From assembly GCF_003711515.1 (NCBI RefSeq), contig NW_021167079.1:299471-363470 (forward strand): a stretch of 64,000 nucleotides of DNA, given 5' to 3'. Origin of the DNA: Sodiomyces alkalinus F11 (Eukaryota > Ascomycota > Sordariomycetes > Glomerellales > Plectosphaerellaceae). The notes below the pieces were generated by a model. It had not been told where the DNA came from, made no database searches, and worked only from the letters and a program-made list of their open reading frames with translations. Position numbers and translations under genes: made by a program. This document shows, piece by piece, positions 12,110-22,629 of the stretch (positions are counted from its first letter, which is position 1; each line of letters begins with the position of its first letter).

Positions 12110-12900
12110 AATAATTAGAATCGTTTAGTAAAATATAAGGGGTTAGCGGGATAAAGTATAGTAAGCGTTTCATAACCGTAACGGGTATAATATAGTAACG
12201 GTAATAAAGCCCGTGCTAGATAAAAGGCAGATCCTAGTTTACCTAAGGGGATATAATTATAGGATAGTATAGGGGAGCGGATACGTTTTACTTTATATAT
12301 ATAAGCGGTATAAGGCCGCTACGTTTACGTGGTATACGGGCGAGGATTAGGCCTAGGCTATAACTAGAGTCAGGATATAATAGTAAGAGATAAGTATATA
12401 GGTAGTATACTTATTATACTATAAAGGAGGAGAGTAGGAGACCCTAATATATAGTCTTATAGCGGAACCGGAGCGGTAATATACTATCCTAATAAGAGAC
12501 TTTAACTTAAAGAACCCCTTTTAGGACGGATATAATAGATATGAAAGATAGTCGGAAGACCTTGTTACGCTTACGCACTAATAGTAACTCGACCTTATAG
12601 CCCTAAAAGGATATATTACTAGGACCTTAGCTAATATTAATCGATAATATAGTACGCTTAACCTTACTTAGGTTTTAGTAGACCTAACCTATATATACTA
12701 TATTAACGATCTAGACCTAATAGGGTTAGACTATATAGCCTAGGTAATTAATATCGGTATAGCGTAGCCGTGTTAGCGTATTGCTAGTAAAAAATAAAAG
12801 TAAAGGAAGTTAGACCGCGAAGCGGTTTAGAGAAAGGCCTAAAGGCTAGACTATAAAGAAATACCCCTTACCCCGGAAGTAATCGACTAGGCGGTAAGCT
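12110..12900 (+). pseudogene. LINE ORF2: APE-like endonuclease region
   Basis: The frame includes the block I-R-D-F-N-L-K-N-P near 12490-12520, corresponding to the G-D-F-N motif of APE endonucleases. Upstream are F-T-L-Y-I-Y and T-W-Y-T-G-E, and downstream is L-D-L-I-A-L-K-G, consistent with the core fold. The domain nicks target DNA to prime reverse transcription. It lies directly before RT, as in Tad1 and I-clade elements. Identification rests on order plus one clear motif. Confidence 0.65.
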
Positions 12901-13249
12901 AGATACTATAGAATCTTATCAATATCGCGGACGCTACGGCGCTACGCCGCGAGCTAACCGCCTTCCGCGATAGACCGTTATAGTAAACGTAGGAAATAGT
13001 AAAGGCGAATAGGGAGGTAATAAGGCTAACACGGCGCTATTACGGGCGGAGGTTATATAATAGGTAGGATAAATTTAAGGAGGCAGAAAAATATCGCGAT
13101 ATACTAGTTAGGATAAAGAAACGGAAAAGCTAGTATAGCGCTATCGATACGACGGTAACGGACTAAAAAAGCCTCTAGATACTATAATGCTAGGCCCGGA
13201 TAGTAAGCTACCTAACCCTAGACCTCCTATCTATCCCGCCCTTATAGCG

Positions 13250-14560
13250 TAATATAGGCGGACTAATCGCGATAACATATAACGGAAAAGCGATGATCCT
13301 TATAGTAAAGTGTTTCCCCCTATTATACCCTATAGAAAGCGGGCGTATTAGTGGTATACCGAGGATAGCGGTAATACTACTTACGTAAAAGGTTATAGAG
13401 GAGGAGGTCTAGTAGGTTATATAATAAATAGTAAAGTAGAAGGTACCCGGAGAGGACGGCCTACTAAATAGATTCTTACTCGCCTATAGCTAACTACTTT
13501 ATAGGCGACTAGTATAACTCTTCTCCACGAGCCTTAAGGCCGTATATTTCCCGTAACGATACTATACTGTAGAGGTAATAATACTTAACAAACCGGGTAA
13601 ACTAAAGGAAGCTTATATAATAGCCTTAGGGTGGCGACCGATATTACTCCTAAGTATAACGGGGAAGGTCCTTAAGAAGATAATAGCAGGGAGAATCGCG
13701 ATTATAGTAAAGGAGTACTAACTCCTCCTTACCGGATAGATAGAGAATCGAAAACACCGTGATATAATAGTAGCGGTTAGGGCTATTATAAAAGGAGTAT
13801 ACGCTATATAGGAATATAGCAGGGCTATAACGTAATTAAAGCTTTATATCCAGGGCGCCTTAGATATAGTACTATACTAAAAACTCCTTAAAGTCCTTGC
13901 CTAATACGGCTTCCCGGACTAGGTTATAAAGTGGACCTAGTTATACCTTATAGCGCGCACGGTACGCCTACACTTTAATAGCGATACGGCGTATTAGGTA
14001 AATATTTAGACAGGAGTCCTTTAAGAATGTCCCTTTTCCATAGTCCTCTTTATACTATATATTAGGACGCTTTACTAGGAATTAATCCATATACCGCGGG
14101 TTATAGTAGTCGGCTTTACCGACGATACGAATATTATAGCCTTTAGGCGTGATAAGGCTATACTACGGGCGTACCTTAAACGGGTATAATAAGTCTGCTA
14201 AAGCTAGTTATAAAGGAGTAGACTACGATTCGAGCCACGGAAGTATAAGCTCCTCCACTTTACGAGAACACACGACCCGTTACCGCTCTAATTACGCTTT
14301 AAAGGCTTACCGGTATTATAAGTGATAAAGATAAAGGTTTTAGAGGTTATCCTCGATTAGAAGCTTATATTCCGTCCCTATATCTGGAAGCTTAAAGCTA
14401 AGCTCCTTAACTAGAAATACGCCCATATGCGCCTTATAGCGTTAGTATAGGGCTATTATATCGGGGACGCGCGTAAACTATACTAAATAGTGGTCTAGAG
14501 CGCTATACTATACACGGCCCCGGCCTTTTATATAATAACAGGAAAAGGGGAGAAGCCGAG
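13250..14560 (+). pseudogene. LINE ORF2: reverse transcriptase
   Basis: Visible blocks are K-V-P-G-E-D-G near 13440, W-R-P-I-L-L-L-S near 13635 and R-K-H-R-D near 13750. These are followed by L-D-I-V-L-Y-(Q)-K-L-L, V-N-I-(Q)-T-G-V-L-(Q)-E-C-P-F-S-I-V-L-F near 14000-14050, and the catalytic box F-T-D-D at 14115-14126, which is intact. This is the polymerase of the element. Stops at Gln/Trp positions and several missense changes make it non-functional. Confidence 0.85.
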
Positions 14561-15480
14561 CGGAGTACTAAAAGGACTAGCTAATAAGTAGACGTAGTAC
14601 TTACGTATTATTACCGGCGCGTATTAGGCTATAGCTATTAAGATAGTTAAGATAAAGGTAGGGGTCCCCCCCCTTAACTTATACTATAATGCCCTAACTG
14701 CATAAGCGGTATAACGGGTAAAGGGCACCTAGATAGAGTAAGTAATACTTTAGGTGCGATAAGTAGCCGAAGCGGCTACGTAGCGTAGAAGATATAAGGG
14801 AGGGGTTAGGCCCTACTTAAGGTCCTAGGGGATATAACAGCAGGAAGTCGAGTCCTAGCTCCTTAGGAGGGAAATAGCCTAATGTCTTTAAGAGGAATAG
14901 GCTTACTAGTAAAAGCGAACCTCGCTACGCTAATATAATAGCGTAGCTATAGTATAAATACCCTAATTCGACCGCGTAGCGCTTAGGAAGTATAAGGGTC
15001 TTATAAAACTATCGAGTTTTGTCCTTACTTAGATACGAATAATAAAGATAGGCCTCCGCTACTTCCTTTTTATAAGAGGTATACCGGATATAGTAACGCC
15101 GTGTTACCGGTACGCTAATAGAGGGCCGGAGATAGCGGAATATATCGTGTTATAGTGCGAGGATATATTAGGGAAGATAAAACAGCGCTTTACGGCCGAT
15201 ATAGATATACGCTTACTAATAAAATAGGACTAGCCTTTAGTACTCCGGAGTAAGGAGACCGCGGGGAAAGTCGCGAAGTGGTTTCTATAAACCGGGCACT
15301 TTCCGGACTTTAGACTAGCCCGATAACTAGTATCGGAGGAGTAGTAAAGCCCCTATAGCACTAGAACCTTAGGCTTATATATAGGGGAAGTAAAGACGAC
15401 TACGAAGAAGCTAAGTAAAAGGAGAGTAAGATATTTATTAATAGCCGCTATACGGTTATATTAAGGTCGCGCTATAACTA
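14560..15480 (+). pseudogene. LINE ORF2: C-terminal RNase H region
   Basis: Downstream of RT the frame runs through I-T-G-A-Y-(Q)-A-I-A near 14620, then P-P-L-N-L-Y near 14670, and R-Y-A-N-R-G-P-E-I-A-E-Y near 15100-15150. The same segments occur in LINE copy 1 (about 700-1250). Fungal Tad1 elements carry RNase H here, and position and conservation between copies support that. I did not locate all catalytic residues. Confidence 0.55.
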
Positions 15481-17310
15481 ATTACTCCTCGCCGTTTATA
15501 TACTTATCGGAGTTATTGTTATCGTTATCAGAGCTAATTACTTTACTATTTACTAGGATAACCTTATCCTTAGCCTTAGCCTTATCTTTAGTAGCGGAGG
15601 CGGTAAGGTCCTTAGATAAAAGGAGGGGGATACCCTATAACGTGTGTTAGTAGCGGGGTTAATACGGGGGAGGCGAGGAGCGGTAACTTATAAAGTAAGC
15701 GAGGAGGGCCCTGAGTATCTCGCTATTATAAGCATAGCTAGCGCTATAGCTTTAAGGGGGCGCGGTGGCGGCGACTACGACTATACTAATACTATTAACG
15801 CGACGGAGAGAGGCGCGATAAGCCCGGAGGGTGCGGGTCTAGTAGGTAGCTACTTATTAATACTTACGGATATACTATACTAGGATTAGTAATAAGGGCG
15901 TAACGCCTATAGCGTAATAGAGGAGGGAAAACCTATAAGGGGTATCGGGGAGGTATAGGCGGCGGCGGCGGCGGCGATAAGGGCGGTAGCGGTATTTTAG
16001 CAGGGCGGGGGGACTTAATAAGAGGGTTAGCAGAGTAAGGGCGTATTAAGGGCGTAACGGGGATAAACCGGGGCGTAATAGCTACTATTACGGTTATTAC
16101 TAACATATTTAATATAATAAGCGCCCGCTCCTAAGCCAGGTTAGTAGATACGATTTAACGGGGGCGTAGCGGGAGCGTAGCGAGAACGTAATAGGACTAC
16201 TTACCGGGCGGGTTCTAGCAGGGTAAGGCCTAGAAGTTACGTGCTAAAAATATAACGTATATTACGTAAAGGGATAAGCGGATAATAGGAGTAGGTATAG
16301 GCGCGGACTATACTAGGTTAGAATACAAAGCGAGGGCGTAAAACGGGCGCGATAATAGTAAAGAGGGGGACTTATAGTTAAGAGCTAGGGGGTAGCCGGT
16401 CTTTTACCTGTATAGGCGCTAGAACCGGCTCCCTTTTTAGCGGTAAAGGACTTATTACTAGGTATTTAGAGGGGTGAGAGAGTTAGACCGAGGCGGGCGT
16501 TATAGGGGCGGCGCGAAGATAGTACGACCCGGGACCCTATTAGATTCTTTACCTTATAGCCGAATAGCACCGGGGGATCCCGAATAGGAGTTTTAGGGCC
16601 GTACTTATACTATACCGATTATAAGATAGCTTAAAGGGGAAAAAAGGAAAGGAGGAAAGGAGAGAGGAAAAGAGGGAGGTTTATAGGAAAAGGGAGCGGT
16701 AGATTAGCCCTACGAGTCACTATACCTTTTACGGAATAGTAGCCACGCCTGGCTTATACTATAGCGCTTACCCCGGAGAGCCTATATAGCGTGAGTAAAG
16801 GAGGTATATAACTAAATAAGGACTACTATAAATAGCAGGTATACGAAAGAGGATTAGGAATAAATAATAAATAAAGGAAGGAGTAAGGGGGGGGGGTAAG
16901 CGCGCCCCTCCCCCTTTTATAGTAGGGAGGGAGGGTATAAAGGGCGCTACTGTAAGGGGAGAACCTCGCCGGATCCGGAATAACAGAATAAAGGAAAGGA
17001 CGGCGGCGAGTAACCGTAATAATAGCGTACCGAGGGCGCGTATAACCCGATATAGCACCCACTAAACTAAACTAATTAGCCGACCTCTGTTAGCTATTAG
17101 CCCGGAGGTGAGATCCGGTTTTTAAATAGCGATAGAAACGGGGCCGCGGAGCGATACCGTAGCGGCCACGTATAATAGAACTGCTTATATAATAAGAGCG
17201 TAGGGGGTTTTATCTCTTAACGGTTTCCCCTCGAGAATTAGAGAAGGACTATTACCTAGATGGCTAGCCTAGCTTAGCTAAGCGAGAGCAGAGTAATAAA
17301 TAATAATAAC
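15480..17310 (+). other. LINE 3' UTR, GC-richer and purine-rich, no gene seen
   Basis: The sequence contains a GGC run near 15958-15975, strong polypurine stretches at about 16630-16690 and 16850-16940, and a TAA-rich tail at 17294-17309. Open frames at 15644-15883 and 16768-17062 have no family resemblance. The end of this stretch matches the 3' end of LINE copy 1. Confidence 0.6.
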
Positions 17311-17313
17311 AAA

Positions 17314-17425
17314 AGTTAATAGACCTAATAAAAACTATCACGATTAAGAGAATAGTTAATAGACTTAACGAAAACTATTACGATTAAGATTATAGTTAAT
17401 AGACCTAATAAAAACCATCACGACT
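17314..17425. repeat. 40 bp tandem repeat, about 2.8 copies
   Basis: Units start at 17314, 17354 and 17394, with a period of exactly 40. The core is AGTTAATAGACCTAATAAAA followed by ACTATCACGATTAAG. Differences between units are C/T and G/A transitions, as RIP would give. The array lies directly behind the LINE TAA tail. Confidence 0.85.
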
Positions 17426-17439
17426 ATTACTGTAAGAGT

Positions 17440-17800
17440 CTACGAAAATAAATAGTCTATACTACCACCGTTATATATAACGATTACCCGTATAAGACTT
17501 CTATGTAGGTCTCTCCACTGTAGAGAAGCTACTATAACCGCGTAGATCGGTTATTAGGGTCAGCATGACTAATTAGGTCGGCCGCACGTTTTCTGACTAA
17601 TTAGGTCAGGGGACCGAACCGGTCAATCGGGTCAAAGGGATGCACGTGACCGATCCGGATTATATAAGGACCGTTGTATCCGATCTTCCTGTATCTAGAT
17701 TTTGATCTATCTTCGGATCATCCATCATAATTCACATTATCTAGACGATCCAGTTTTATGCTATCACGGCCCTGCACTGTTACACTACTATTACTAAAAT
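17440..17800. other. unmutated LTR-like fragment
   Basis: In contrast to its surroundings this segment keeps many CA and TG dinucleotides (for example near 17560-17800). It contains a TATA-like TATATAAGG at about 17662 and a duplicated GACTAATTAGGTC at about 17567 and 17594. The look is that of an LTR promoter region, but no partner copy exists in the window, so the assignment is tentative. No protein is seen. Confidence 0.35.
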
Positions 17801-18056
17801 AAAGGTAGGAGGGGAAAAGTAGAGTCGTTTTTAGTTTAGATTAGAATAGTAAGTAGGTATGCAAAGCAGTCCTATATTTCTAGAAGGGTATTAGAGGAGG
17901 TAGACAGGGTACCAGGGTATATAGTCATACGCCCAGGTAAGGCTTTTAGGGTATATATCACGTGTACTATAAAGCCCCTTTTATAGTATTATTTAAGGTA
18001 GATAGATATTTCCTAGGAGTACTTTTAGAACTTTTTAAGGAATAAGACTTTAAGTC
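17800..18056. other. degraded sequence, probably 3' end of an LTR element
   Basis: RIP-affected DNA with no recognisable protein. It leads into a polypurine tract (TTCTAGGGGGGTG) and a TGTTAGATACC LTR start inside the left inverted-repeat arm, so it may be the end of a plus-strand copia element. Confidence 0.35.
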
Positions 18057-18697
18057 GAGCAGAATAATCAGAATTGATCCTATAGTTCTAGGGGGGTGTG
18101 TTAGATACCTGTAGCTACCTTATCGGGGTATAACTTACGCTATTTTATACACGGATAAAGTACTTCCGACCGATATATCTATATCGATTTCCCCTCCTTT
18201 TACCTGATAGTTAGATATTTCCGCAGTGAATCTTTTACTCTTCTTTAATACACATATATATCTTTTACGTACCTTATTTATATACTAATAACAAGCGACG
18301 TCTAATATAAGGTATCCAGTACTTTCTATTATATAACTACGATACTGTCCTAGAGTCATCACCGTAATCTTATCAGGGTAATATACCGATATTTCTTACC
18401 GTACTACCTACGTTTTATACATAGATAATGACCAATCTCTACTAGGTGGGAAGCATAGTTATTATTAGTATATAAATAAGGTACGTGAAAAGATATATAT
18501 ATGCATTAAAGCAGAGTCTAAGATACTCCATAGAAATATCTAATGATAGGGAGAACCTAGAGGAAATAATTGTAGATATATAGGATTAGGGTACTCTATA
18601 TATCTAATAGAATATAGTATATCACACCCCGATAAGTATATATCGGTATCTAATATAACCCCCTAGAATTATAGGATTAGTTCTGACTATTCTGCTT
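18057..18697. repeat. large inverted repeat (two facing LTR ends)
   Basis: Left arm 18057-18291 and right arm 18462-18697 are reverse complements with scattered transitions. Shared landmarks are AGCAGAATA-TCAGAA, ATCCTATA-TTCTAGGGGG, TTAGATACC, CTTATCGGGGT and ACGTACCTTATTTATATACT. The arms surround 170 bp of unrelated sequence. Each arm contains the last bases of an internal region, a polypurine tract and the start of an LTR (TGTTAGATACC), so this is best explained as two copia elements of one family meeting tail to tail. The right-hand one continues as the minus-strand element at 18700-21300. Confidence 0.8.
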
Positions 18698-18899
18698 AAA
18701 TTAAAGCCGTAAATCTAGCATATGATAAAGTCTAGATATTAATCTAACAATTAACGGCTTATTAAAAAGCCTTATAAAATAGGTATTTAAAACAACCCTA
18801 AAAATAACGTTAACAAACGTGTGAAAATAGGTGCCCGAAATAAGAGTCTAGGGGTATTAAAATAATAATTAGATTAACTGCTTAAGACGACGATAAAGG

Positions 18900-20660
18900 A
18901 CTATTCCCCTTATTAATTATTTCTATCCTCCTAGCCTGGGACCTTTATCCCTAATAGATATATATATACCTTATATTTTTACGGTAGCAGTAATTTAATC
19001 AGCCTATTGGTAACTATCTTATGCGTGGAGATCTATTCAATTAGGACCTTCTTTTATTAAACGGTCTAACGGATCTAAAGGGTGTGGATATCTAGATACT
19101 ATAATCCAGACGTAACCCAAGGGCGCGGCGCCTCTAGGAAAATTCTTCTTTAATGCTTATTATAGTATATCGCTAGTAGTTCGTTTTTAAAGGTTAAGGT
19201 GAAGTCCTTTATTAGGCGCCTTATCACGATATACTGTCTAGTAGTAGCACAAAGTACTATAAGCTCGGCTTTAGTACTAGATATTATAAGGCTTATTTGC
19301 TTATTTACCTTCTAGTCTGTAAGACCCCCGAATAATAATATAGTATAGCCTTAGGAGCTATACCGTGTCTTATAGTTATTAGTAAAGGCCGTGTTAGAAG
19401 TATAGGCAGATGCGTGCTATAGGTGGTTATTACGTGGTCTAAAGTAAAGGTATAGTATTCTTATTAAGCTAAGGTACTTTAAATACCTATCTACGATATC
19501 GTTATACTATTTTAACGGGTTAGTGCTGAATTCGGTAAGCCTTAAAGCGGCTTTAGAGATATTAGGCCGGGTCTAATAGGCGGTATAATTAATAGAACCG
19601 ACTTTTTGTAGATATAGGAACATTAAATCTGTAAAGACTTATTCGTTTATAGGTTATAAAATATTAGGAAAAGGAAGAGGGCTTTTAACCCTACGTCTAC
19701 CATAATCTATACTTAACGCCTTAATCTTTTCGATGACGTAGTTCTCGAGGGAAAGCTAAAGCCTACGGTATTAGCAATCTGGAATAACCTTAATCCCTAG
19801 GAACTACTGAATTAGACCGAGATCTCTGATCTAAAAGTACTGCTATATCCAATATATAAGGTTATTAGCAGCAGATTCATATTCCTTCTTATAGATTAAA
19901 ATAATATCGCTTATATAGAAGAAGACGATCAGTTCCTTACTTTTAAAGATATAATCGTCTTTAATTAGTTACTTTAGGTTATCACTTACCTAAAACGGAA
20001 GAAAGACTATTCGTGTTATATATTAGGGGAGCGACGAAGGCTATATAACGCTTTACAGAGCCTTTATATACCGCGTGCAGGTAATCGAAATAGCTTTAAA
20101 AGAGCCTCGAGGTTATTATTAGTCTTCGTGCCTTTTACTCCTTATAGTAGCGGGTAGTCTAGTAGATCTATAACGTAAATCTCCTTACTAAGGGTAGTGT
20201 TAGTAAAGGCGTTAACGGTATTAAGCTAATGGGTTTCCAGATTAAAATAGGCCGTAATAGCTGTTAACGACCTAAAGGTCCTTATAGCGAGGGTGGGAGC
20301 ATAGGCGTTAAGGTGGCTTCAAGACTATTAATCGCCTCGTATATAAAGGCGTGCCTTAAACTTGCTAACGTATCCTAACGGGTTAACCTTATACTTAAAG
20401 ATCTATTTAAGGTCCAAGGTATATTATCTATCTTAGGGCAGCTTAGCTGCTTTAAAGGTGCCTCTTAACCTAAGTATATTGACCTCTTATACGGCTACTC
20501 TACGCCACTATGGCTTATAAAGGCTCTTTAGTATCTAAGACTAATTTAACTATTCCTTAGGCATCTCGCGGTATAATAGCGGCTTTTTTGGTATCTTAAA
20601 GGTATTATTATAGTATGAGACGAAATAATCGTCTTTAGAGGGAAGTCGACAGTTATATGC
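18900..20660 (-). pseudogene. copia reverse transcriptase and start of RNase H (element H)
   Basis: On the minus strand from about 20480 downward the frame reads F-K-Y-K-V-N-P-L-G-Y-V, K-F-K-A-R-L-Y-I-R-G-D, Y-A-P-T-L-A-I-R-T-F-R, then L-N-T-V-N-A-F-T-N. The polymerase box is Y-I-S-D at 19906-19917 (family Y-V-D-D), followed by R-D-L-G-L-I-(Q)-(Q)-F-L-G-I-K-V. Further on are V-G-S-I-N-Y-T-A and T-R-P-N-I-S-K-A-A, the connection leading to RNase H. This is classical copia order. In-frame stops and the damaged YVDD box make it dead. Confidence 0.85.
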
Positions 20661-21300
20661 AGATCTCCCTATAGAGGGAGGCGTTAGGCTTAGCTATAAA
20701 GCAGGAATAGCAGTAGTAGTAGTAGAATTAGACTTAGCTGCTTATAGATTAGTGGATAAAGAAGCAGTAGCAGTGGTAGTGGTTAGTTACTCTTTAAGAA
20801 GCGATTGGCCAGGGGATAACAATCCCCCTATAGCGGTATCGTCGGTTACCTCGCCTATAGCCTTGTTAGAGACATCGCTAATTACCTCCGAGGTGCTCCT
20901 TATTGGGGTGGACGTGGGAAGATCGTTAGGCACTTATAGTAGCGATAGAGGCCCGAAGACAGGCGGTGTTAAAGAAAAAGAGGTTATTAAAAAGGGAAAA
21001 TTCAATGCCATTGTTGAAGAGGAGGGTAAAACAGCAGTTAAAGAGGTAAAATTAACGGCAGGCATAACGGTAGTGCCTGCCGCGGCCGTGGTCGTTCTAC
21101 GTAATATCTTTTGGTTCGTAACCTATTAGTTTTCGGAGGCGTTTTCGATGGTTTCTGTGTTACTGGTGGTCTTTAATCCTTTACCACTACCTCCGGCCAC
21201 TACTCCCCTAGATCTCGACAATTAAGGCTATTAGTAACGCTGCCTTTTCTTTTATAAAGCCTCTATTATAGAGTTCTGCTCCGTTATTATAATAGATATA
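20660..21300 (-). pseudogene. copia integrase-RT linker remnant (element H)
   Basis: On the minus strand this low-complexity Thr/Ala/Pro-rich stretch precedes RT, as the disordered linker between integrase and RT does in copia elements. The plus-strand open frame at 20752-21129 lies antisense to it and shows no family signature. CA/TG retention is higher here than in neighbouring DNA. Confidence 0.4.
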
Positions 21301-21428
21301 CGAAATCGACGATATTCGTTATTATACTAAAAGGATCGTGAAGCTAACCTTAATCTACTAGCATATTAATCTCTTTAAATAACTTTTTAGGTAATACACT
21401 TATAGCGCACTATAGGACCCGCCCTTAG

Positions 21429-21550
21429 CCGGGGTATACTATAAGAACCGTGTTCCACGGAGGTATCCCGTGGATACTAGGTATTACCGGGGTATACTAT
21501 AAGAACTGTGTTCTACGGGGGTATACTATAAAGCCAATATGCTACGGAGG
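21429..21550. repeat. short degenerate tandem repeat (GGGGTATACTATAAGAAC)
   Basis: Three units start near 21429, 21487 and 21515 with core CCGGGGTATACTATAA, followed by GAAC-GTGTTC in the first two units. Unit spacing is uneven (58 and 28 bp). No gene is seen. Confidence 0.7.
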
Positions 21551-21818
21551 TACCTAGTAGGAACCAGATACTACCGGGCCTTGATAATAAAGCCGGAGTA
21601 TCCCCGGGATTTCCCCGTGGATATATTAGTTCAGAGCTTCGCTATTTAGTTTGGAGAGGATATCTTTATTTTACCCTATTTACTATAGTAAAGGTCGCCC
21701 TTTTATACCTTAGAAACCCTAGGTCTTATACTCCTAGCTGGCTAGGAATTTGTCTGGATAGGGCTTATTAAATAGTAGTAACTAAGCTTTTGGGTTAGGT
21801 TTGTGTACTACTGCCCGC

Positions 21819-21999
21819 CGCGGACTATAAATACTAAGACTAAATAGGTATATAGTATACTAGTAGTTGCCGTCACGGACAATATACACTAAGACTAAAT
21901 AGGTACGTGGTTTACTAGCGAATGTTAGCGTGTTAGGCGTAGGCGCCCTTAATAGCGCGGACTATATATGCTAAGACTAAATAGATATATGTATACTAG
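21819..21999. repeat. three-copy tandem repeat around ACTAAGACTAAATAG
   Basis: Units lie near 21819-21866, 21873-21919 and 21955-21999. Each has a GCGGAC or ACGGAC start, a central CTAAGACTAAATAG and a TACTAG end. Differences are mostly transitions. It may be a subterminal or regulatory repeat of an unidentified element. Confidence 0.7.
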
Positions 22000-22271
22000 G
22001 CGAAGACACTGTACTTTTAATAGGTCTAGGCGTGGAGTGATAAAAGGAACCACCGTCCTCTCGTCGTAAACCGTTAAACGTTACCTATACCGCCTTTATA
22101 ATAACTACTAGCCGTGCAACCCGAGCTCCGATACCTTACTAACCTTCCTAACGATTACTAGTCGGCGTAGGCGACTATACTAACCTATACTAACACTACC
22201 CTTCTTAATAATCGCTTTTCTTTTAATTCAATATATATATATTATAACCGCGCAGATGCGGCTTTGGTGTG
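22000..22271. other. intergenic stretch, no gene seen
   Basis: Partly RIP-affected sequence between the tandem repeat and the LTR-like fragment. I see no protein, RNA gene or repeat beyond a short TA run near 22231-22240. Confidence 0.5.
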
Positions 22272-22355
22272 GTGTCGGCAGCCGGTCATATGACCCCCCT
22301 TTTCAAGGCTGCGGGATCCGCCTTCCATATATATATTAAGAACAGGCTCTAGATA
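22272..22355. other. unmutated target sequence, left half (split by copy A)
   Basis: Starts TGTCGGCAGCC and keeps CA/TG. It contains a TATA-like ATATATATA near 22328. It continues beyond copy A at 28725 after removing the AGATA duplication. The TG start, the TATA region and a possible end TCAGAACA near 28830 suggest an LTR of a third family. No second copy is available to prove it. Confidence 0.4.
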
Positions 22356-22629
22356 TATCGCACGTTAAATAGCACTTGGATAATTAACTTAGTAGAGCAG
22401 AAATCTCGTGTATGTGTATTATGTTAAGTTAGATCTACGTGAGTCTCTTATGCCCTTAATTTAGATGGTGAAGACTCTGTTATGGGTACTATATTATTTG
22501 GATCCTATCCGGTCTTTTCCGATATCCGCCCCTGTTATATCCTGATACCCGAGGTTCGAAGCCCTTAGTTAGGGAGTGGATTCCCCCTGGATCCCCTATA
22601 GACTACGTCGAGGTCCTGCCTATACGATA
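22356..22629 (-). repeat. family-1 LTR, copy A 3' LTR
   Basis: Reading on the plus strand it starts TATCGCACG (TGTCGCACG before mutation) and ends ATACGATA (CGACA before mutation). In element orientation it therefore has TG...CA ends. The polypurine tract lies at 22630-22643 (reverse complement TAAGGGGGTA). Confidence 0.92.

Larger units (their letters stand above)
10140..17310 (+). mobile_element. Tad1-like LINE, copy 2 (near full length, RIP-degraded)
   Basis: The order on the plus strand is: possible 5' UTR, ORF1 (about 10430-11850) with three zinc knuckles, ORF2 (about 12110-15480) with an APE-type endonuclease, reverse transcriptase and RNase H, then a 3' UTR of about 1.8 kb ending in TAA-rich repeats at 17294-17309. 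At about 7.1 kb it has the length of a complete Tad1-clade element. The RT catalytic box F-T-D-D is intact, unlike LINE copy 1, but Gln/Trp codons throughout are stops. Confidence 0.85.
18700..21300 (-). mobile_element. copia element H (5'-truncated, RIP-degraded)
   Basis: Minus-strand Ty1/copia fragment whose 3' LTR lies in the right arm of the inverted repeat. Going leftwards in coordinates it has linker, RT, the RNase H region and the LTR. Integrase, protease, gag and the 5' LTR were not found to the right, so it is 5'-truncated near 21.3 kb. Mutation is less extreme here; several CA and TG survive, especially at 20750-21180. Confidence 0.7.

Noticed and set aside
15644..17062. Open frames at 15644-15883 (plus) and 16768-17062 (minus)
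   Set aside because: They lie in the LINE 3' UTR, show no family resemblance and consist of low-complexity codons from GC- or purine-rich stretches.
17314..17425. Possible CRISPR array
   Set aside because: The repeats are contiguous 40 bp tandem units without unique spacers, and the sequence is eukaryotic.
20752..21129. Plus-strand open frame of 125 codons, Val/Lys-rich
   Set aside because: It is antisense to the copia H linker region directly upstream of minus-strand RT. It has no signal peptide or domain.
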